The notes: generated by a model not told the origin, from the letters alone. Positions 1 through 9,646 are shown, counted from the stretch's first letter. The stretch is DNA of 64,000 bases from Methanofollis sp. W23 (GCF_017875325.1 NZ_JAGGMN010000001.1:2252140-2316139), one strand, 5' to 3'. Numbers and translations are program-made.

Positions 1-638
1 AACTCTGATCTCTGTAGAATCCCCCATGAAGTGAACGCCCGCCTCAAAGATATAGGATGAAAGCGAGTGGAGGTCTCCTGGTCGTGCACTGATCCATGCT
101 GAGGGCGGCCATTCTGATCGGCATGCCTTCTCACATCATCCTGCCAGGGGCGAGTGCCGCCTGATCCCCGGGATGAAGAGGGGGCCGCAAAGCAGAACAA
201 GCAACTGTGACGAGAGTGCTGCCGTCCACGGCCTATCATGTCGCGGGGGCCCAGGAGGCGGCCAGCCCCCCGGCACGAGATAGGGGAGAAGATCCGACAA
301 TTGAGGGTGGCCGACCACTCCGAGGAAATTTCTTTCCCTCGCGTATCAGCCTCAATAGGATTTGATAAATTCAGGCCCTGTAGAAAATCTCACCCTTTAA
401 AGGTGCAGGCGTGATACTCCCGCCTTCCCTCATGAATCGCGCCGGGGGCGCTGCCCCCGGACCCCCGGGATGAAGAATGGGCCGGGAAGACACATCCGAA
501 ATCCCTGAAGAGGGAGTGCCGCCCTCGTCATGGTCCCTGGGGGGCCAGGGAGTCATGTTCACACCAGGGACCGATGAGGGTTTACTATGAGCATATCCCA
601 CACATTTCCTTGGCACGATCAATCATCAGAGAGAACAT
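1..638. repeat. Intergenic repeat tract
   Basis: No convincing gene lies here. The tract holds R2-type motifs starting CTGTAGAA (about 11-26 and 377-398), a diverged R1 element (about 124-198), an R5 piece (about 280-312), a well-preserved R1 element (422-490, GCCTTCCC to GGGAAGAC around GGGGGCGCTGCCCCCGG), and an R4-like piece near 591-612. The R1-R5 families are described in the findings. ORFs here translate the repeats and are not supported as genes. Confidence 0.7.
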
Positions 639-1349
639 TCATTCCCGACGCACCGTCCCGGCATCCTTCTGTGACCGCCTGATCCGGCGGGTGGCCAGAG
701 TGGCCAGGAAGACCGCGAGGATCCCGGTGAGAAAAATCCCGTCAAAGACTCCGGCACCGCCGATGGAAAGCATCGCAGTTTCACCACCAGCGATCGTCTC
801 GATCGTCCCTGGCGTTGCAAGGTTGAGGAAGTCGGCCCCGATGAGGGTGCCCACCGTCCCACCGATATAGGCGGCACCCGCCGCAGAAGGGCCCGCCCAG
901 GTAAAGAGGATCCCTGCGGCCGCCCCCACAAGCGGGGCGACATAGAATGGCATCAGGATCCCCTGGCCCTCGACCGGGAAGGAGAAGAGGTACGAGGCCA
1001 CGCTCACCACCGCCACCGAGAGGACGGCCGGCATGAGGTTCATCCTCCGCTTGACCAGGATCTCGGCAGAGAGCACGACCGGGATAAGACATCCCCCGAC
1101 ATTCACCGCAAGGGTCACCCCGTCTATCGTCGCCAGCGGGATATCGATGAAACTCCCGATAAGGGCGCCGAAGGTCATAAAGAACGCGTGGGAGATCTTA
1201 ATGCCCGCGAGTTCGAAGGCCTCCTCGCTGACGAGGATGAAGAGGTAGAGGAGGAGGACCGGCACCATGACCACCGCGAGGAGCATGATCTCGTCTGCCG
1301 AGAGTATCGGGATGAGGGCGACGCCCGGAACCCTGCTCAGGATCATCAC
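639..1349 (-). CDS. DUF1614 family integral membrane protein
   Basis: A 236-residue, strongly hydrophobic protein with about seven predicted membrane segments and glycine-rich stretches such as IGGTVGTLIGADFLNL and MLSIGGAGVFDGIFLTG. Length, topology and these motifs match the archaeal/bacterial DUF1614 family, whose function is unknown. It ends in a short basic cytoplasmic tail (RRIRRSQKD). The gene stands alone between two repeat tracts with no operon partner, so context says nothing about its job. The start is the first of two consecutive ATG codons; the second is equally possible. Confidence 0.7.
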   Translation of the reverse strand: MMILSRVPGVALIPILSADEIMLLAVVMVPVLLLYLFILVSEEAFELAGIKISHAFFMTFGALIGSFIDIPLATIDGVTLAVNVGGCLIPVVLSAEILVKRRMNLMPAVLSVAVVSVASYLFSFPVEGQGILMPFYVAPLVGAAAGILFTWAGPSAAGAAYIGGTVGTLIGADFLNLATPGTIETIAGGETAMLSIGGAGVFDGIFLTGILAVFLATLATRRIRRSQKDAGTVRRE

Positions 1350-2276
1350 CGTCTCCTGCCCCCCAGAGGTGATAATACCTCGCCCTCATGTGAACGCATT
1401 TCAGGAGACCCTCATCAGGACCATGCCGCCCCCTTTCCGCTTTAATCAGACCCACTGAGACCTGGTGGACGCAAGCAAGAATGGAGACAAGACGATGGAC
1501 GATGAAGGTCTTTCAATTGAGGGCGGCACCTCTGATCGGCTGTACCTTCCCTCATCTTCACGTCCAGGACTCTTCGATTGCCTGTGGTCTCAAGCTCAGT
1601 ATCACCCCCACCTCAAAGATCATAGATCGTCTCCAACCCACAGAGTGCGCATAAGATGACCGAAGATCTCAGGAAGACAGTGGCCTGCAGGATCTACCTC
1701 TCCTGGGGGATTACCATGAAAATTTCCAGAAAATTGTCTGTCCATGTTTGTACGAGAATTTGATCCCACCACGCACGCCTGTGACTGATACACAGATGAA
1801 AGAGGTCTGTAGAATCAGCTCTGTAGAAACCCTCTGGATCTCTCTCTGTGGCAGGGGGCTGGCCACCCCCGAAACCCCCACGTGAAGATAAGCGTTGGAC
1901 GGCATTACGCTCTTCATGGCGATTGAGTGTGCCTTCCCGGCCCAATCAACGTTCTTGAAGAGGGTAATACAGTCTTCGAATAATCGTGTGGTGGGGGTCC
2001 AGGGGTGCAACCCCCGGCGCGAGATTACAGGGAATATTCTACGATCTGGGGCGGCACACCCGATCATCACGCCTTCCCACATCTTCAGGCCCGGGGCGTG
2101 CCGCCCCCAACACAAGGAGATGAGAAGGTAAGTGATCAGACGTGCCGCCCTCAATCATATCTTGCCATGGGGGAAGGCGGAGTATGTCATGCCTACATCC
2201 CCCTCCAGCCGCGATCGCAGAGGGCATACGCTCGCGCCATGAACACGATCTTTCAACCGAAAAAAGAAGAGAGGAT
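1350..2276. repeat. Intergenic repeat tract
   Basis: No gene is supported in this 0.9-kb gap. The left part (1350-1800) is low-information sequence with fragments of R5 (near 1512-1535). A clear R2 copy lies at about 1820-1865 (CTGTAGAAACCCTCTGGAT through TGGCAGGGGGCTGGCC), an R5 copy at about 2010-2050 and a partial R1 at about 2070-2115. ORFs up to 217 codons across this area read repeats or the antisense of the next gene. Confidence 0.6.
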
Positions 2277-2747
2277 CTATTCCTGTCCCGGGCGATGGGG
2301 CTCAGGGCCCCCATTCGAACCCTGCAAATCACAGGAGAGGCAGGCATCAGCCGGCGCCTCGTCGTCCATCACCCGGTAGGCATCGGCAAGGACCGAAGCA
2401 TTGGACGCAAGGCCGGCGATGAGGATCGCCTCAAGGATCTCGTCACGACTCGCACCCTTGGTCCTGGCTGCCTGAATATGATACTCCACGCAATGACGGC
2501 ATTTGAGGGCGGCGCCGACGGCAAGACTGATCAACTCGATGCACTTTGGGTCCAGGTGGCTGGTCTCAAAGACCGAGTTCTTATACAGGAGATGAGAGAG
2601 GAGCACTTCAGGCCGTTCCCCCATCCTTTTGAGGATCAGGGGGGCCCTGCCGAACTCCCCTTCAATCTCAGAAAGCCAGCGCGATGCAGTCTCTTCGGTG
2701 CCTTCCTCGAGGATGGCGGCGAGTTTCTCTTCGTAATCCATCGTCAC
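2277..2747 (-). CDS. Carboxymuconolactone decarboxylase/AhpD-like protein
   Basis: A 156-residue protein of the AhpD-like CMD family. The signature CRHCVEYHIQAA (about residues 82-93) carries the CxxCxxxH redox/proton-relay motif of alkylhydroperoxidase-type members, so a disulfide reductase or peroxidase-like role is more likely than decarboxylation. It is the last gene of the methanogenesis-marker run: its GTG start overlaps the mmp7 stop by 4 nt (GTGA). An ATG two codons later (2741) is an alternative start. The C-terminus has two extra cysteines (CLSCDLQG). Known: family fold and motif. Inferred: a redox-protection role linked to the oxygen-sensitive MCR activation machinery. Confidence 0.8.
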   Translation of the reverse strand: MTMDYEEKLAAILEEGTEETASRWLSEIEGEFGRAPLILKRMGERPEVLLSHLLYKNSVFETSHLDPKCIELISLAVGAALKCRHCVEYHIQAARTKGASRDEILEAILIAGLASNASVLADAYRVMDDEAPADACLSCDLQGSNGGPEPHRPGQE

Positions 2748-3682
2748 ACCATGAGATTGGTTTCTGAGAAGGGTTTAATCCTGAGCCATATGTAGTTGCG
2801 CATCCGTGACGGGAACACCTCCGCGACGTCCCCGACGGTGACCCCCTCCTCAATCTCAATCTCCTGGAGTGACTCTGCATATTCCTCGTACGGGAGTTTG
2901 ACCCTGAGCCCCGCGATCTGGACCGTGACCGGCGTCGGGTGCGTGACCATATGGATCTCAGGCATCTTCTCCATGATCACGTCCATCAACCTCGCCGGCG
3001 AGACCGAGAGCGGATCCTTCGCGATCGCCTCGCGCCGCTCGTCGAGCGCCCTTGAGACCTCATCGACCATCTCGTCCAGGGTCGCCAGCTCTTCAGGCTT
3101 CTTGGTCCGGTGCATGCACCGCCCAAGGCCCCCGACATATCCTTCCACCGGCGGGTCGACAACCGCCTTCAACCGCTCCGCGTCAGGAGCGCCGGTCACG
3201 ACGATCGGGACCGTGATCCCCTGGCGCAGGGCCGGGAACTTCCTCTCGATACACGCCTCAAAGGACCCGAGCACATAGACCGCCAGGTCGTGCTCATTGA
3301 TCACGTCCCGCTCCTCGGTGTTGAGGTTCGCGATCCGCTTCCCAAACCCGCGGGCCAGCCCGACCATATTGGTCTTCGCCCCGGCCCGGCGGAGATACTC
3401 GGCCACGTCGCAGGAGACATGGGGGAGGTGATGGATCTCAAGACTCGGCGAGACGACGGCGATCTCGGTGCCCACCAGCGGGGCGACGATCACCTCGCCC
3501 CCAAGGGGTTTGCCCACTTCCCTGATCAGGTCGACGTCTTCTCGCGGGACCAGGCACTGGAGGACGACCTCCTGGGCGATCATGTGCTTCTGGACAATGT
3601 AGCCGCCCAGGTCTTCGATGAGGTCGACGACCTCGTCATGGCGATAGACCCCGCCCTTGTAGGTGATCGGGACAAAGATCAT
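2744..3682 (-). CDS. mmp7: Methanogenesis marker protein 7
   Basis: A 312-residue protein recognised as methanogenesis marker 7, a family found in methanogens. It starts MIFVPITYKGGVYRHDEVVDLI and carries conserved cysteines (HVSCDVAEYLRR near 128, ACIERK near 160, LGRCMHR near 200) that could hold a metal cluster. Work on methanococci has connected Mmp7 with the ATP-driven complex that activates methyl-coenzyme M reductase. The start codon overlaps the mmp17 stop (ATGA), and its own stop overlaps the next gene, so it is translationally coupled on both sides. Molecular role within the complex is not deducible from sequence alone. Confidence 0.9.
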   Translation of the reverse strand: MIFVPITYKGGVYRHDEVVDLIEDLGGYIVQKHMIAQEVVLQCLVPREDVDLIREVGKPLGGEVIVAPLVGTEIAVVSPSLEIHHLPHVSCDVAEYLRRAGAKTNMVGLARGFGKRIANLNTEERDVINEHDLAVYVLGSFEACIERKFPALRQGITVPIVVTGAPDAERLKAVVDPPVEGYVGGLGRCMHRTKKPEELATLDEMVDEVSRALDERREAIAKDPLSVSPARLMDVIMEKMPEIHMVTHPTPVTVQIAGLRVKLPYEEYAESLQEIEIEEGVTVGDVAEVFPSRMRNYIWLRIKPFSETNLMV

Positions 3683-4266
3683 AGCACCACCCCGATCTTC
3701 TTCAACTGCTCGGCGACGACGGTCTCGACCACCTCTACAGGAAGGGTGTCCTCGCTTGCCACATAATAAAAGACCCCCTCCTTGTGGTACTGCCGGCGGA
3801 CCTTGAAGCCCTCCGGAGCGATGATCTGGAGAGCATAGACCAGGTCCTTATACACCCCTTCCTCAGGATCGGCGATGACGATCTCCTCGATCCCGCGCGG
3901 GTCCTCGCCGGCGGGCACCGAGACCAGCACCGAGAACCGGTCAGGCTGGTCGACATGCTCCTTGCCGTAGCGTTCCCAGAGGGCCTTGAGCATCGGGGCA
4001 AGATACCCCTCGTCCCCGACCGAGAGGATTGCCCGACCGTCCTCGTCCACGTTCACATCGGCAGCGTCACGGACCCGGATAAGGCTCCCGATCGGGTGGG
4101 TGGTCCCCACCGCCACGAAAAGCGGCACCCCGGGGTCGACGAAGATATGGATCTTCTGCACGATCCTGACCAGGTCGTGGTCGAGGAGGACATCGTTGGC
4201 GACCTCCTCGTAGGCCTGCTTCCCCCTCTCCTCTGGAGACTCGACCACGAAGTACTCGATTGCCAT
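3679..4266 (-). CDS. mmp17: Methanogenesis marker protein 17
   Basis: A 195-residue soluble protein starting MAIEYFVVESPEERGKQAYE, recognised as methanogenesis marker 17. No cysteines are seen, so it is unlikely to bind a cluster by itself. Family members are confined to methanogens and relatives, and Mmp17 has been linked with Mmp7 and component A2 in activation of methyl-coenzyme M reductase. It begins at the base after the mmp15 stop, with GGGGAGAG just upstream as ribosome binding site, and overlaps mmp7 by 4 nt. Its position between mmp15 and mmp7 matches the usual marker-gene cluster. Confidence 0.9.
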   Translation of the reverse strand: MAIEYFVVESPEERGKQAYEEVANDVLLDHDLVRIVQKIHIFVDPGVPLFVAVGTTHPIGSLIRVRDAADVNVDEDGRAILSVGDEGYLAPMLKALWERYGKEHVDQPDRFSVLVSVPAGEDPRGIEEIVIADPEEGVYKDLVYALQIIAPEGFKVRRQYHKEGVFYYVASEDTLPVEVVETVVAEQLKKIGVVL

Positions 4267-5505
4267 CTACTCTCCCCTGATAAACCCGGACGCAAGGAGC
4301 GCGCTCCCGACCGACCCGATGTATTGGGAATACGGCGGGACGACGATCTCGGTCTGGAGGAGTTCGCCCATCGCACGGACCAGTCCCTGAATAAGCGAGG
4401 TCCCTCCAACCATGATCACCGGCTCCTTGATGTCCACCTCCTGGAGTTGCTGCTCAAAGACCTGCTCGGCCACTGAGTGGCAAGCCGCCGCGGCGACGTC
4501 TTCGCGGGCGCTCCCCTCGGCAAGGGCGTTGACCAGGCTCTGCGTCCCAAAGACGATACAGTACGAGTTCATCGGGACCGTGTCGCCCATCCCTTTCATC
4601 GCGAGAGGACCGAGTTCGGTGATGTCGACCCCGAGCCGCTTTGCGGTCATCTCAAGGAACCGCCCCGACGCCCCGGCGCAGATCCCGCCCATCGTAAAGG
4701 TGCCCGGGATCCCGTCCTGGACCGTGATGGCCTTGTTGTCCATCCCGCCGATATCGATGACCGTCGCCGACCCGTGCTGACGATCAGCGAGGTAAACCGC
4801 GCCCTTCGAGTTGACGGTCAGTTCTTCCTGGATCAGTTGGGCATTGAACTTCTTCCCGATGAGATAACGCCCGTAGCCGGTCGTGCCGATGGCCTCGATG
4901 TCCTCGAACCTGATCCCGGCCTCCTGGAGCGCGAGGTCGACGACCCCCTCGGCGCTCTTCAGCACCTCGGTGGTCGGGAGCCACCCGGTCCCGACGATCT
5001 CGTTGTCCTTCATTATCACCGCCTTGGTGGTCGAGGACCCTGAGTCGATCCCGAGGGTGATCCCCTCCTGCTCCTCGCGGGCGAGCAGGGCCCGCCGGCG
5101 TGCGATGGTGGTGAGGGCCTCCATCCTGGTGAGGAGCGTGCCCGAGGTAGTCCGTTCGGTGAAGGAATACGAGACCACCGGGAGAGTCGAGTTCTCGTGG
5201 ATATACCGGCGCAGTTCGTTCCTGACGATCGCCGCCTCCGCACACCTGAAGCAGGTGGCGATGAAGACGGCGTCGGCATCGATCCGTCCCTCGACCAGGG
5301 CCTTTGCCCTGGCGATCGCGAGCTTGAGGTCAGGACTCCTCACGTCGAGCCCGAACTCTGAGAATCCCTGCTGCACGTCGGCAAGGGCGATGTCAGGGAA
5401 GAAGACCTCGGCGTCCACCATCGCGGCGGCGTCATAGATCTCCTTCTGGACCCCTGAATATTCAGGGCCGCAGGAGAGTTGCGCAATCCGTACCTTCTCG
5501 GTCAC
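4267..5505 (-). CDS. mmp15: Methanogenesis marker protein 15 (BadF/HgdC-type ATPase activator)
   Basis: A 412-residue member of the ASKHA ATPases related to 2-hydroxyacyl-CoA dehydratase activators and BadF/BcrA ATPases. Residues 1-150 form a marker-specific N-terminal domain (STCF-like segment [12 protein letters not shown]). The ATPase domain opens with [14 protein letters not shown] near residue 159. The two cysteines that bridge a dimer-interface [4Fe-4S] cluster in the relatives appear as [12 protein letters not shown] and [12 protein letters not shown]. The inferred role is ATP-driven low-potential electron delivery, plausibly for MCR activation. The start is GTG (5505-5503), overlapping the mmp5 stop and preceded by GGAGGG; the longer upstream reading is the mmp5 gene in another frame. 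Confidence 0.9.
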   Translation of the reverse strand: MTEKVRIAQLSCGPEYSGVQKEIYDAAAMVDAEVFFPDIALADVQQGFSEFGLDVRSPDLKLAIARAKALVEGRIDADAVFIATCFRCAEAAIVRNELRRYIHENSTLPVVSYSFTERTTSGTLLTRMEALTTIARRRALLAREEQEGITLGIDSGSSTTKAVIMKDNEIVGTGWLPTTEVLKSAEGVVDLALQEAGIRFEDIEAIGTTGYGRYLIGKKFNAQLIQEELTVNSKGAVYLADRQHGSATVIDIGGMDNKAITVQDGIPGTFTMGGICAGASGRFLEMTAKRLGVDITELGPLAMKGMGDTVPMNSYCIVFGTQSLVNALAEGSAREDVAAAACHSVAEQVFEQQLQEVDIKEPVIMVGGTSLIQGLVRAMGELLQTEIVVPPYSQYIGSVGSALLASGFIRGE

Positions 5506-5954
5506 GCCGATCCCTCCGTCTTCAGCCCGGTCAGGAACTCCTTGACCGCCGCGACAAACCCGACGCCTTCCTCGTCGCTCGTCGGGTAGTCCAGGTCGAG
5601 GAGCGGGATCCCCTTGTGCCTGAGATGGAACTGGATCAACTCGTTCGTCCTCGCGCATCCCATGCACCCGAAGGCATAGTCGGGATCTTTGATGATGATC
5701 GCCGCCTCGGCCTCCTCGATGAGAGGACCGTACACCGCCATCCGGCCGCGCACCCCTGAGGGCACCTCGACCGCCGCCCATTTCAGCCCCTTCTTCGGTT
5801 CTTCAGGGGTGATCTGGAGCGGGGGGCTCTCGATCCCCGGCGTCTGGATACGTTCTCGTATGCCGATCGCCGATCCTAAGGGCTCGTGCCCGAACCTGGC
5901 GACCATGTCAGAGAGGATGAGGCTTGTCGCCGGATAGATAAACACCTTCACCAT
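5502..5954 (-). CDS. mmp5: Methanogenesis marker protein 5
   Basis: A 150-residue protein starting [22 protein letters not shown], recognised as methanogenesis marker 5. It has a CxxC pair in the conserved segment [15 protein letters not shown] (near 98-112), a plausible metal or cluster site. The ATG at 5954 is chosen because it follows the mmp6 stop by 2 nt, with GGAG upstream, and matches the family N-terminus; an upstream extension only reads mmp6 in another frame. It is coupled to mmp15 by a GTGA overlap. Biochemical function is not established; context ties it to MCR maturation or activation. Confidence 0.9.
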   Translation of the reverse strand: MVKVFIYPATSLILSDMVARFGHEPLGSAIGIRERIQTPGIESPPLQITPEEPKKGLKWAAVEVPSGVRGRMAVYGPLIEEAEAAIIIKDPDYAFGCMGCARTNELIQFHLRHKGIPLLDLDYPTSDEEGVGFVAAVKEFLTGLKTEGSA

Positions 5955-5956
5955 TC

Positions 5957-6427
5957 TTAGGGCTCCTCTGCTTCGATCAATTTCTTCAGTCTCCTCAGGT
6001 CGAGCGGGCGTGCCCGCTCGTCCTCTGGCCGTCTGGCTGCGGCCGTATGCATCTCTGTATCGTCCATCCCGGCCAGGCGCGAAAGCCCGTGCGAGATATA
6101 TCTGACCCGCTGCATCTCGAACTCGTGCCCGAGATAGCCTGGCCGTGCTCCCCCCAGGTTGGCCCGGCACCGGCGCTCGTCGCCAGGCGGGAACCCCCGG
6201 TCCTTGATGAAGATATGCGTCGGGTCAAACTCCCTGATCGCCCTGATGAGGGGTTCGACCTCTTCAGGGGTTCCGGTCACCTGGAGCCCAAAACAGGTCT
6301 CCTTGATCATGACCCCGGCAGAGATCTCGTAGGCCTTCACTGCGAGGTCTTTGGGGGTGAGGAGGGGCGATTCGACAAAGACGTACTTCGTGACCGTCCC
6401 CTGATAATCAGGAACGTACTCAGCCAT
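5957..6427 (-). CDS. mmp6: Methanogenesis marker protein 6
   Basis: A 156-residue protein starting MAEYVPDYQGTVTKYVFVES, recognised as methanogenesis marker 6. A central segment reads FDPTHIFIKDRGFPPGDERRCRANLGG and the C-terminus is charged and Arg-rich (RRPEDERARPLDLRRLKKL). Its ATG shares one base with the mmp3 stop (TAATG), showing translational coupling. The family co-occurs with mmp3, 5, 7, 15 and 17 in methanogens; no enzyme activity is known. Only two cysteines are seen (ETCFGL and RRCRAN), so a cluster role would need a partner. Confidence 0.9.
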   Translation of the reverse strand: MAEYVPDYQGTVTKYVFVESPLLTPKDLAVKAYEISAGVMIKETCFGLQVTGTPEEVEPLIRAIREFDPTHIFIKDRGFPPGDERRCRANLGGARPGYLGHEFEMQRVRYISHGLSRLAGMDDTEMHTAAARRPEDERARPLDLRRLKKLIEAEEP

Positions 6428-7959
6428 TACTTCCGCACCTCCTTGATATAGACCTTCTCTCCTTCACGGAACGCCGCCAGTTTCTCCATATCGAGCACCC
6501 GCCCGATGAGGTTCGTGCCGCCGAAGGGTTCTGAGGTCGGCCCGAACTCAGAGTTGTCGCTCGCCCGCACCCCGACCATCCCGGCACCGCGACGCGACTC
6601 GTTGGTCATTGCGAGCAGCCCCGCGGGCACGATGTCCTGCGGGGTGTTCTCAGGGATGATGTTGACCTTCTTTTTGATCGTGGGATTGAAGAGGACGACG
6701 TCCTCGAAGGTGAAGAGCACCGGCATCGACCCGACCGCATGCGTCTTCAGGCCGGTGGCGCGCCTGAAGATGTCGCAGGTCATGGGAGCGGCAATATCGT
6801 CCAGGGTGAGGGAGACGACCGCCTCGGCCGGCATGACCGAGAGGGTCACCGCCCCGGCGGCCAGGGCCTCCAGGGTGGTCCCCGGACTCTGCCCCACGAC
6901 CACCAGGTCGTCGCCCTCGCCGTCCAGGGTGACCGCGATCCCACGCTCCTCCGCGACCGCCATGGCGTCGGCAAGGGAGAGCCCCACCAGGTCGAAACGC
7001 GGCGGGTCGACCGCGACCGCAAAGCGCTGTCCCTTCCCTGCAAGTTTGACCAGTTCGATCCCATGGACGACCTGGCCGACAAGGGTGTGGGCCGGGTGAC
7101 TCGGGATCTCCTCGCGATACATATACACCGCGCCGCGGGACCCGCCCGCGGTCCGCACCGTCACCGCCCCCTCGTGGCGCGGTTTTTTGCGGTCCATCGG
7201 GACGTCCATCGGGGCCATCGTCTCGTCCCTGATATGGGTGCTCGCTGCCCGTCCGACGACAAACGACCCCTCTTCAAGGGAGAGGAGGAGATGTTCGACA
7301 CTCCGTGCGGTCGTGGTGTCGGACCGTCCGTCGGCAAATCCTTCGGCATCGATCTCGACCCGGGTAACGACCTCGGCACCATCCTCAAGAGGGGTCGCCG
7401 GGTCAATGGTCACAAAAGAGGTCGTGCGATCGGCCCAGGAGATGACCCGCTCGACCCCGGTGATCTCGTCGCCCTGGGTCCAGTGGTCGATGACCCCCCG
7501 GCCCGAGACGACCTGGCCGATCACTCCCCCATCGGCGCCAGCGCCAAAGTCAGCCCGGTGATCGGCGCGGCAGAAGAGGATGAGTGACTTTGCCGGGTCA
7601 TAGCCTGCACACCCGAGGACCACGTCCCCACGGGCATAGCGGTGGGACGTGCGGTCAGGGTTCACCCCTGAGACAAACGGCCCGAATGCCGCGGCATAGC
7701 GGTCGCTCCACCGGAGAGACCGCGGCCCGGCCTCGCGCAGGGCCGTACCGTCGCCAAAATATTCAGAATAAAGAGGGGTGATCTCGACCACGACCTCTCC
7801 GGCCGTCGTCAGCACCCGGATATGCTCGGTCCGCGCCGCTTCACGGGTCGCCGGCCTGATCACCGCGACGACATATCCCCAGTCATGGTCGGGGAGAAGA
7901 TCGCCGAGCGTCGCGCTCTCAGGGAGTGCCACCTGCCTGCCGTCGAGCAGGACCTGCAT
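6427..7959 (-). CDS. mmp3: Methanogenesis marker protein 3 (cyclophilin-like domain)
   Basis: A 510-residue protein of the methanogenesis marker 3 family. A small N-terminal ubiquitin-like stretch (VLLDGRQVALPESATLGDLL) is followed by peptidyl-prolyl isomerase/cyclophilin-like segments around GVIGQVVSGRGVIDHW and HTLVGQVVHGIELVKLAGKGQ. The C-terminus has TSEPFGGTNLIGRVLD, typical of the family. Mmp3 has been associated with the MCR activation complex. It lies 15 nt downstream of atwA with a strong GGAGGGAGTGGAG binding site, and its stop overlaps mmp6. Whether it isomerises proline bonds is unknown; the domain may be structural. Confidence 0.9.
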   Translation of the reverse strand: MQVLLDGRQVALPESATLGDLLPDHDWGYVVAVIRPATREAARTEHIRVLTTAGEVVVEITPLYSEYFGDGTALREAGPRSLRWSDRYAAAFGPFVSGVNPDRTSHRYARGDVVLGCAGYDPAKSLILFCRADHRADFGAGADGGVIGQVVSGRGVIDHWTQGDEITGVERVISWADRTTSFVTIDPATPLEDGAEVVTRVEIDAEGFADGRSDTTTARSVEHLLLSLEEGSFVVGRAASTHIRDETMAPMDVPMDRKKPRHEGAVTVRTAGGSRGAVYMYREEIPSHPAHTLVGQVVHGIELVKLAGKGQRFAVAVDPPRFDLVGLSLADAMAVAEERGIAVTLDGEGDDLVVVGQSPGTTLEALAAGAVTLSVMPAEAVVSLTLDDIAAPMTCDIFRRATGLKTHAVGSMPVLFTFEDVVLFNPTIKKKVNIIPENTPQDIVPAGLLAMTNESRRGAGMVGVRASDNSEFGPTSEPFGGTNLIGRVLDMEKLAAFREGEKVYIKEVRK

Positions 7960-7974
7960 ACTCCACTCCCTCCT

Positions 7975-9585
7975 TCAGGCCTCAGGCTTGCCCATGATCT
8001 CGCGTTCTTCGTCGGTCAGCCTGGCGAGCACTTCCTCTGGTTCGCCGAGGGCGATGATCTTCCCGCCCCGCATCAGGGCGATCCGGTCGCAGATATCGTG
8101 CACGAAGTCCATGTCGTGGGAGACCACAATAAAGGTCTCGTCCATCTCTTCACGGGCATGCATGATCGAGTGCTTCACGTCGACCTTGGTGATCGCGTCC
8201 ATCGTCCCGGTCGGTTCGTCCAGGATCACGATCCTCGGTTCTCTGATGAGCACCTGCGCCAGGGCGACGCGGTGCCGCTCGCCTTCCGAAAGTTCGCTCG
8301 GCCTGCGGTCCAGGATCTCCCTGCTCTTCTCCTCAGGGAACCCGGCCATCTTCAGGGTGATGACCGCCTTTCTCACCGCGAGTTCCTTGGGGAACTCAAG
8401 CCCGATGGCGTCGGTGAGGTTGTCGAGGACGGTGCGGTGGGGGTAAAGGTCGTACTCCTGGTGGAGGAGCCCGATATATCCCTTGGCCCGGCCGCGGTAC
8501 TCGATGCCCGGCCTGGTCATGTCGACCCAGCCCTCGCCGATCCGCACATTCATCTCGCCGCCGGTCGGTTCGATGATCCCCGCGATCATCCTGGAGAGCG
8601 TGGTCTTGCCCGCCCCGCTCTTCCCGATGATCCCGAAGACCTCCTTCTCCTTCACGTCAAAAGTGACGCCGTCGACGGCCTTGACCATCCCGCGGTCGAC
8701 CGAGAGGTAGCGCTTGATGACGTCACGCGCCACCAGCACGTTCTCGCCGAGTTCGGCCTCCTCGTAGGTCTCGGTGTCGGAGTAGCCCTCCATGAACCTG
8801 GCGATGACAGCCTCGGGTTCGCCGATGATCTCGATCTCGCCGTCCTTGAGCATGATCGCCCGGTCGGCGACGTCCTCGATGACCTTGGAGAAATGGGAGG
8901 TGACCATCATTCCCATGTCGTTCTTCTCGGCGGCGTCCTTGAGCATCCGGTGGACCAGGGTCGCCGTACCCGGGTCAAGGGTGCCGGTCGGTTCGTCGGC
9001 AAAGAGGGTGAACGGTTCCTTGGCAAGCTGCCTGGCAAGCACCACCCGCTGTTTCTCGCCACCTGAAAGGTCACGGGCGATATGCATCATCCGGTGGGAG
9101 AGACGGACCTCGTCGAGGAGGTCGGCGGCGCGGTTGACCGCCTTGGCTGGCGGGTACTTGATGTCTTCCAGGGCATGAATGACATTCTCGATGACCCGGT
9201 CGTTCCCGTACAGCGCGAACGTCCGCTGGAACATGATCGCGGTCCGCGCCATGACCCGCCTCTTCAAATGTTCATTCTCGGGGTTCCAGAGGTCGACATC
9301 AAGTGGGGCCATCGGCTGCCCGCATTTCGGACATCGCTCTCCGGCCCTGCTCGGGACGTCCACCCATCCGCACCCTTCACAGGCGGCGACATGGTAGACC
9401 ACCTTCCCGTCTGTCGGGGGTTGGTCGACGCCCCTGAGAAGGTGGAGAAGCACCGTCTTCCCCGACCCGCTCCGGCCGATGATGCCGACGATCTCTCCCT
9501 CCTCAACTTCAAAATTGATATTGTTGAGCGCCCTCTTCTCTCCAAAATCCATGCAGAGGTTCTCGACTGTGATCAACGCGGTCAT
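7975..9585 (-). CDS. atwA: Methyl-coenzyme M reductase activation protein, component A2
   Basis: A 536-residue soluble ABC protein with two nucleotide-binding domains and no membrane segments. Domain 1 has Walker A GRSGSGKTVLLHLLRG, signature LSGGEKQRVVLARQLAKE and Walker B TLFADEPTGTLD. Domain 2 has GKSGAGKTTLSRMIAG, LSEGERHRVALAQVL and VILDEPTGTMD. A zinc-ribbon-like insert in domain 1 (ACEGCGWVDV...ERCPKCGQPM, about 67-92) is characteristic of component A2. The family hydrolyses ATP to drive reductive activation of the nickel cofactor F430 in methyl-coenzyme M reductase. AAGGAGTAGAGC precedes the ATG, and a TATA-like box lies at the end of the upstream HAD gene. Confidence 0.95.
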   Translation of the reverse strand: MTALITVENLCMDFGEKRALNNINFEVEEGEIVGIIGRSGSGKTVLLHLLRGVDQPPTDGKVVYHVAACEGCGWVDVPSRAGERCPKCGQPMAPLDVDLWNPENEHLKRRVMARTAIMFQRTFALYGNDRVIENVIHALEDIKYPPAKAVNRAADLLDEVRLSHRMMHIARDLSGGEKQRVVLARQLAKEPFTLFADEPTGTLDPGTATLVHRMLKDAAEKNDMGMMVTSHFSKVIEDVADRAIMLKDGEIEIIGEPEAVIARFMEGYSDTETYEEAELGENVLVARDVIKRYLSVDRGMVKAVDGVTFDVKEKEVFGIIGKSGAGKTTLSRMIAGIIEPTGGEMNVRIGEGWVDMTRPGIEYRGRAKGYIGLLHQEYDLYPHRTVLDNLTDAIGLEFPKELAVRKAVITLKMAGFPEEKSREILDRRPSELSEGERHRVALAQVLIREPRIVILDEPTGTMDAITKVDVKHSIMHAREEMDETFIVVSHDMDFVHDICDRIALMRGGKIIALGEPEEVLARLTDEEREIMGKPEA

Positions 9586-9637
9586 GCTCTACTCCTTTGA
9601 TTCCTCAAACGTACTCTTGAGGTCAGACCATATTATC

Positions 9638-9646
9638 CTTTATATT
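9638..9646 (-). promoter_or_regulatory. Candidate TATA box for atwA-mmp operon
   Basis: The minus strand reads AATATAAAG here, an archaeal TATA-like box preceded by an A-rich BRE-like stretch. A start about 25 nt downstream (near 9615) would leave a roughly 30-nt leader before the atwA ATG at 9585. The box overlaps the stop codon of the upstream HAD gene, so the marker operon could be transcribed independently of it. This is inference from motif and spacing only. Confidence 0.4.

Noticed and set aside
2142-2795. 217-codon plus-strand ORF opposite the CMD gene
   Set aside because: Starts in repeats and then reads the antisense of a gene with a clear CxxCxxxH motif.
7822-9066. 414-codon plus-strand ORF opposite atwA
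   Set aside because: Overlaps the ABC protein with all motifs intact; composition (HDHP, DDPR) is typical of reverse-frame artefacts.
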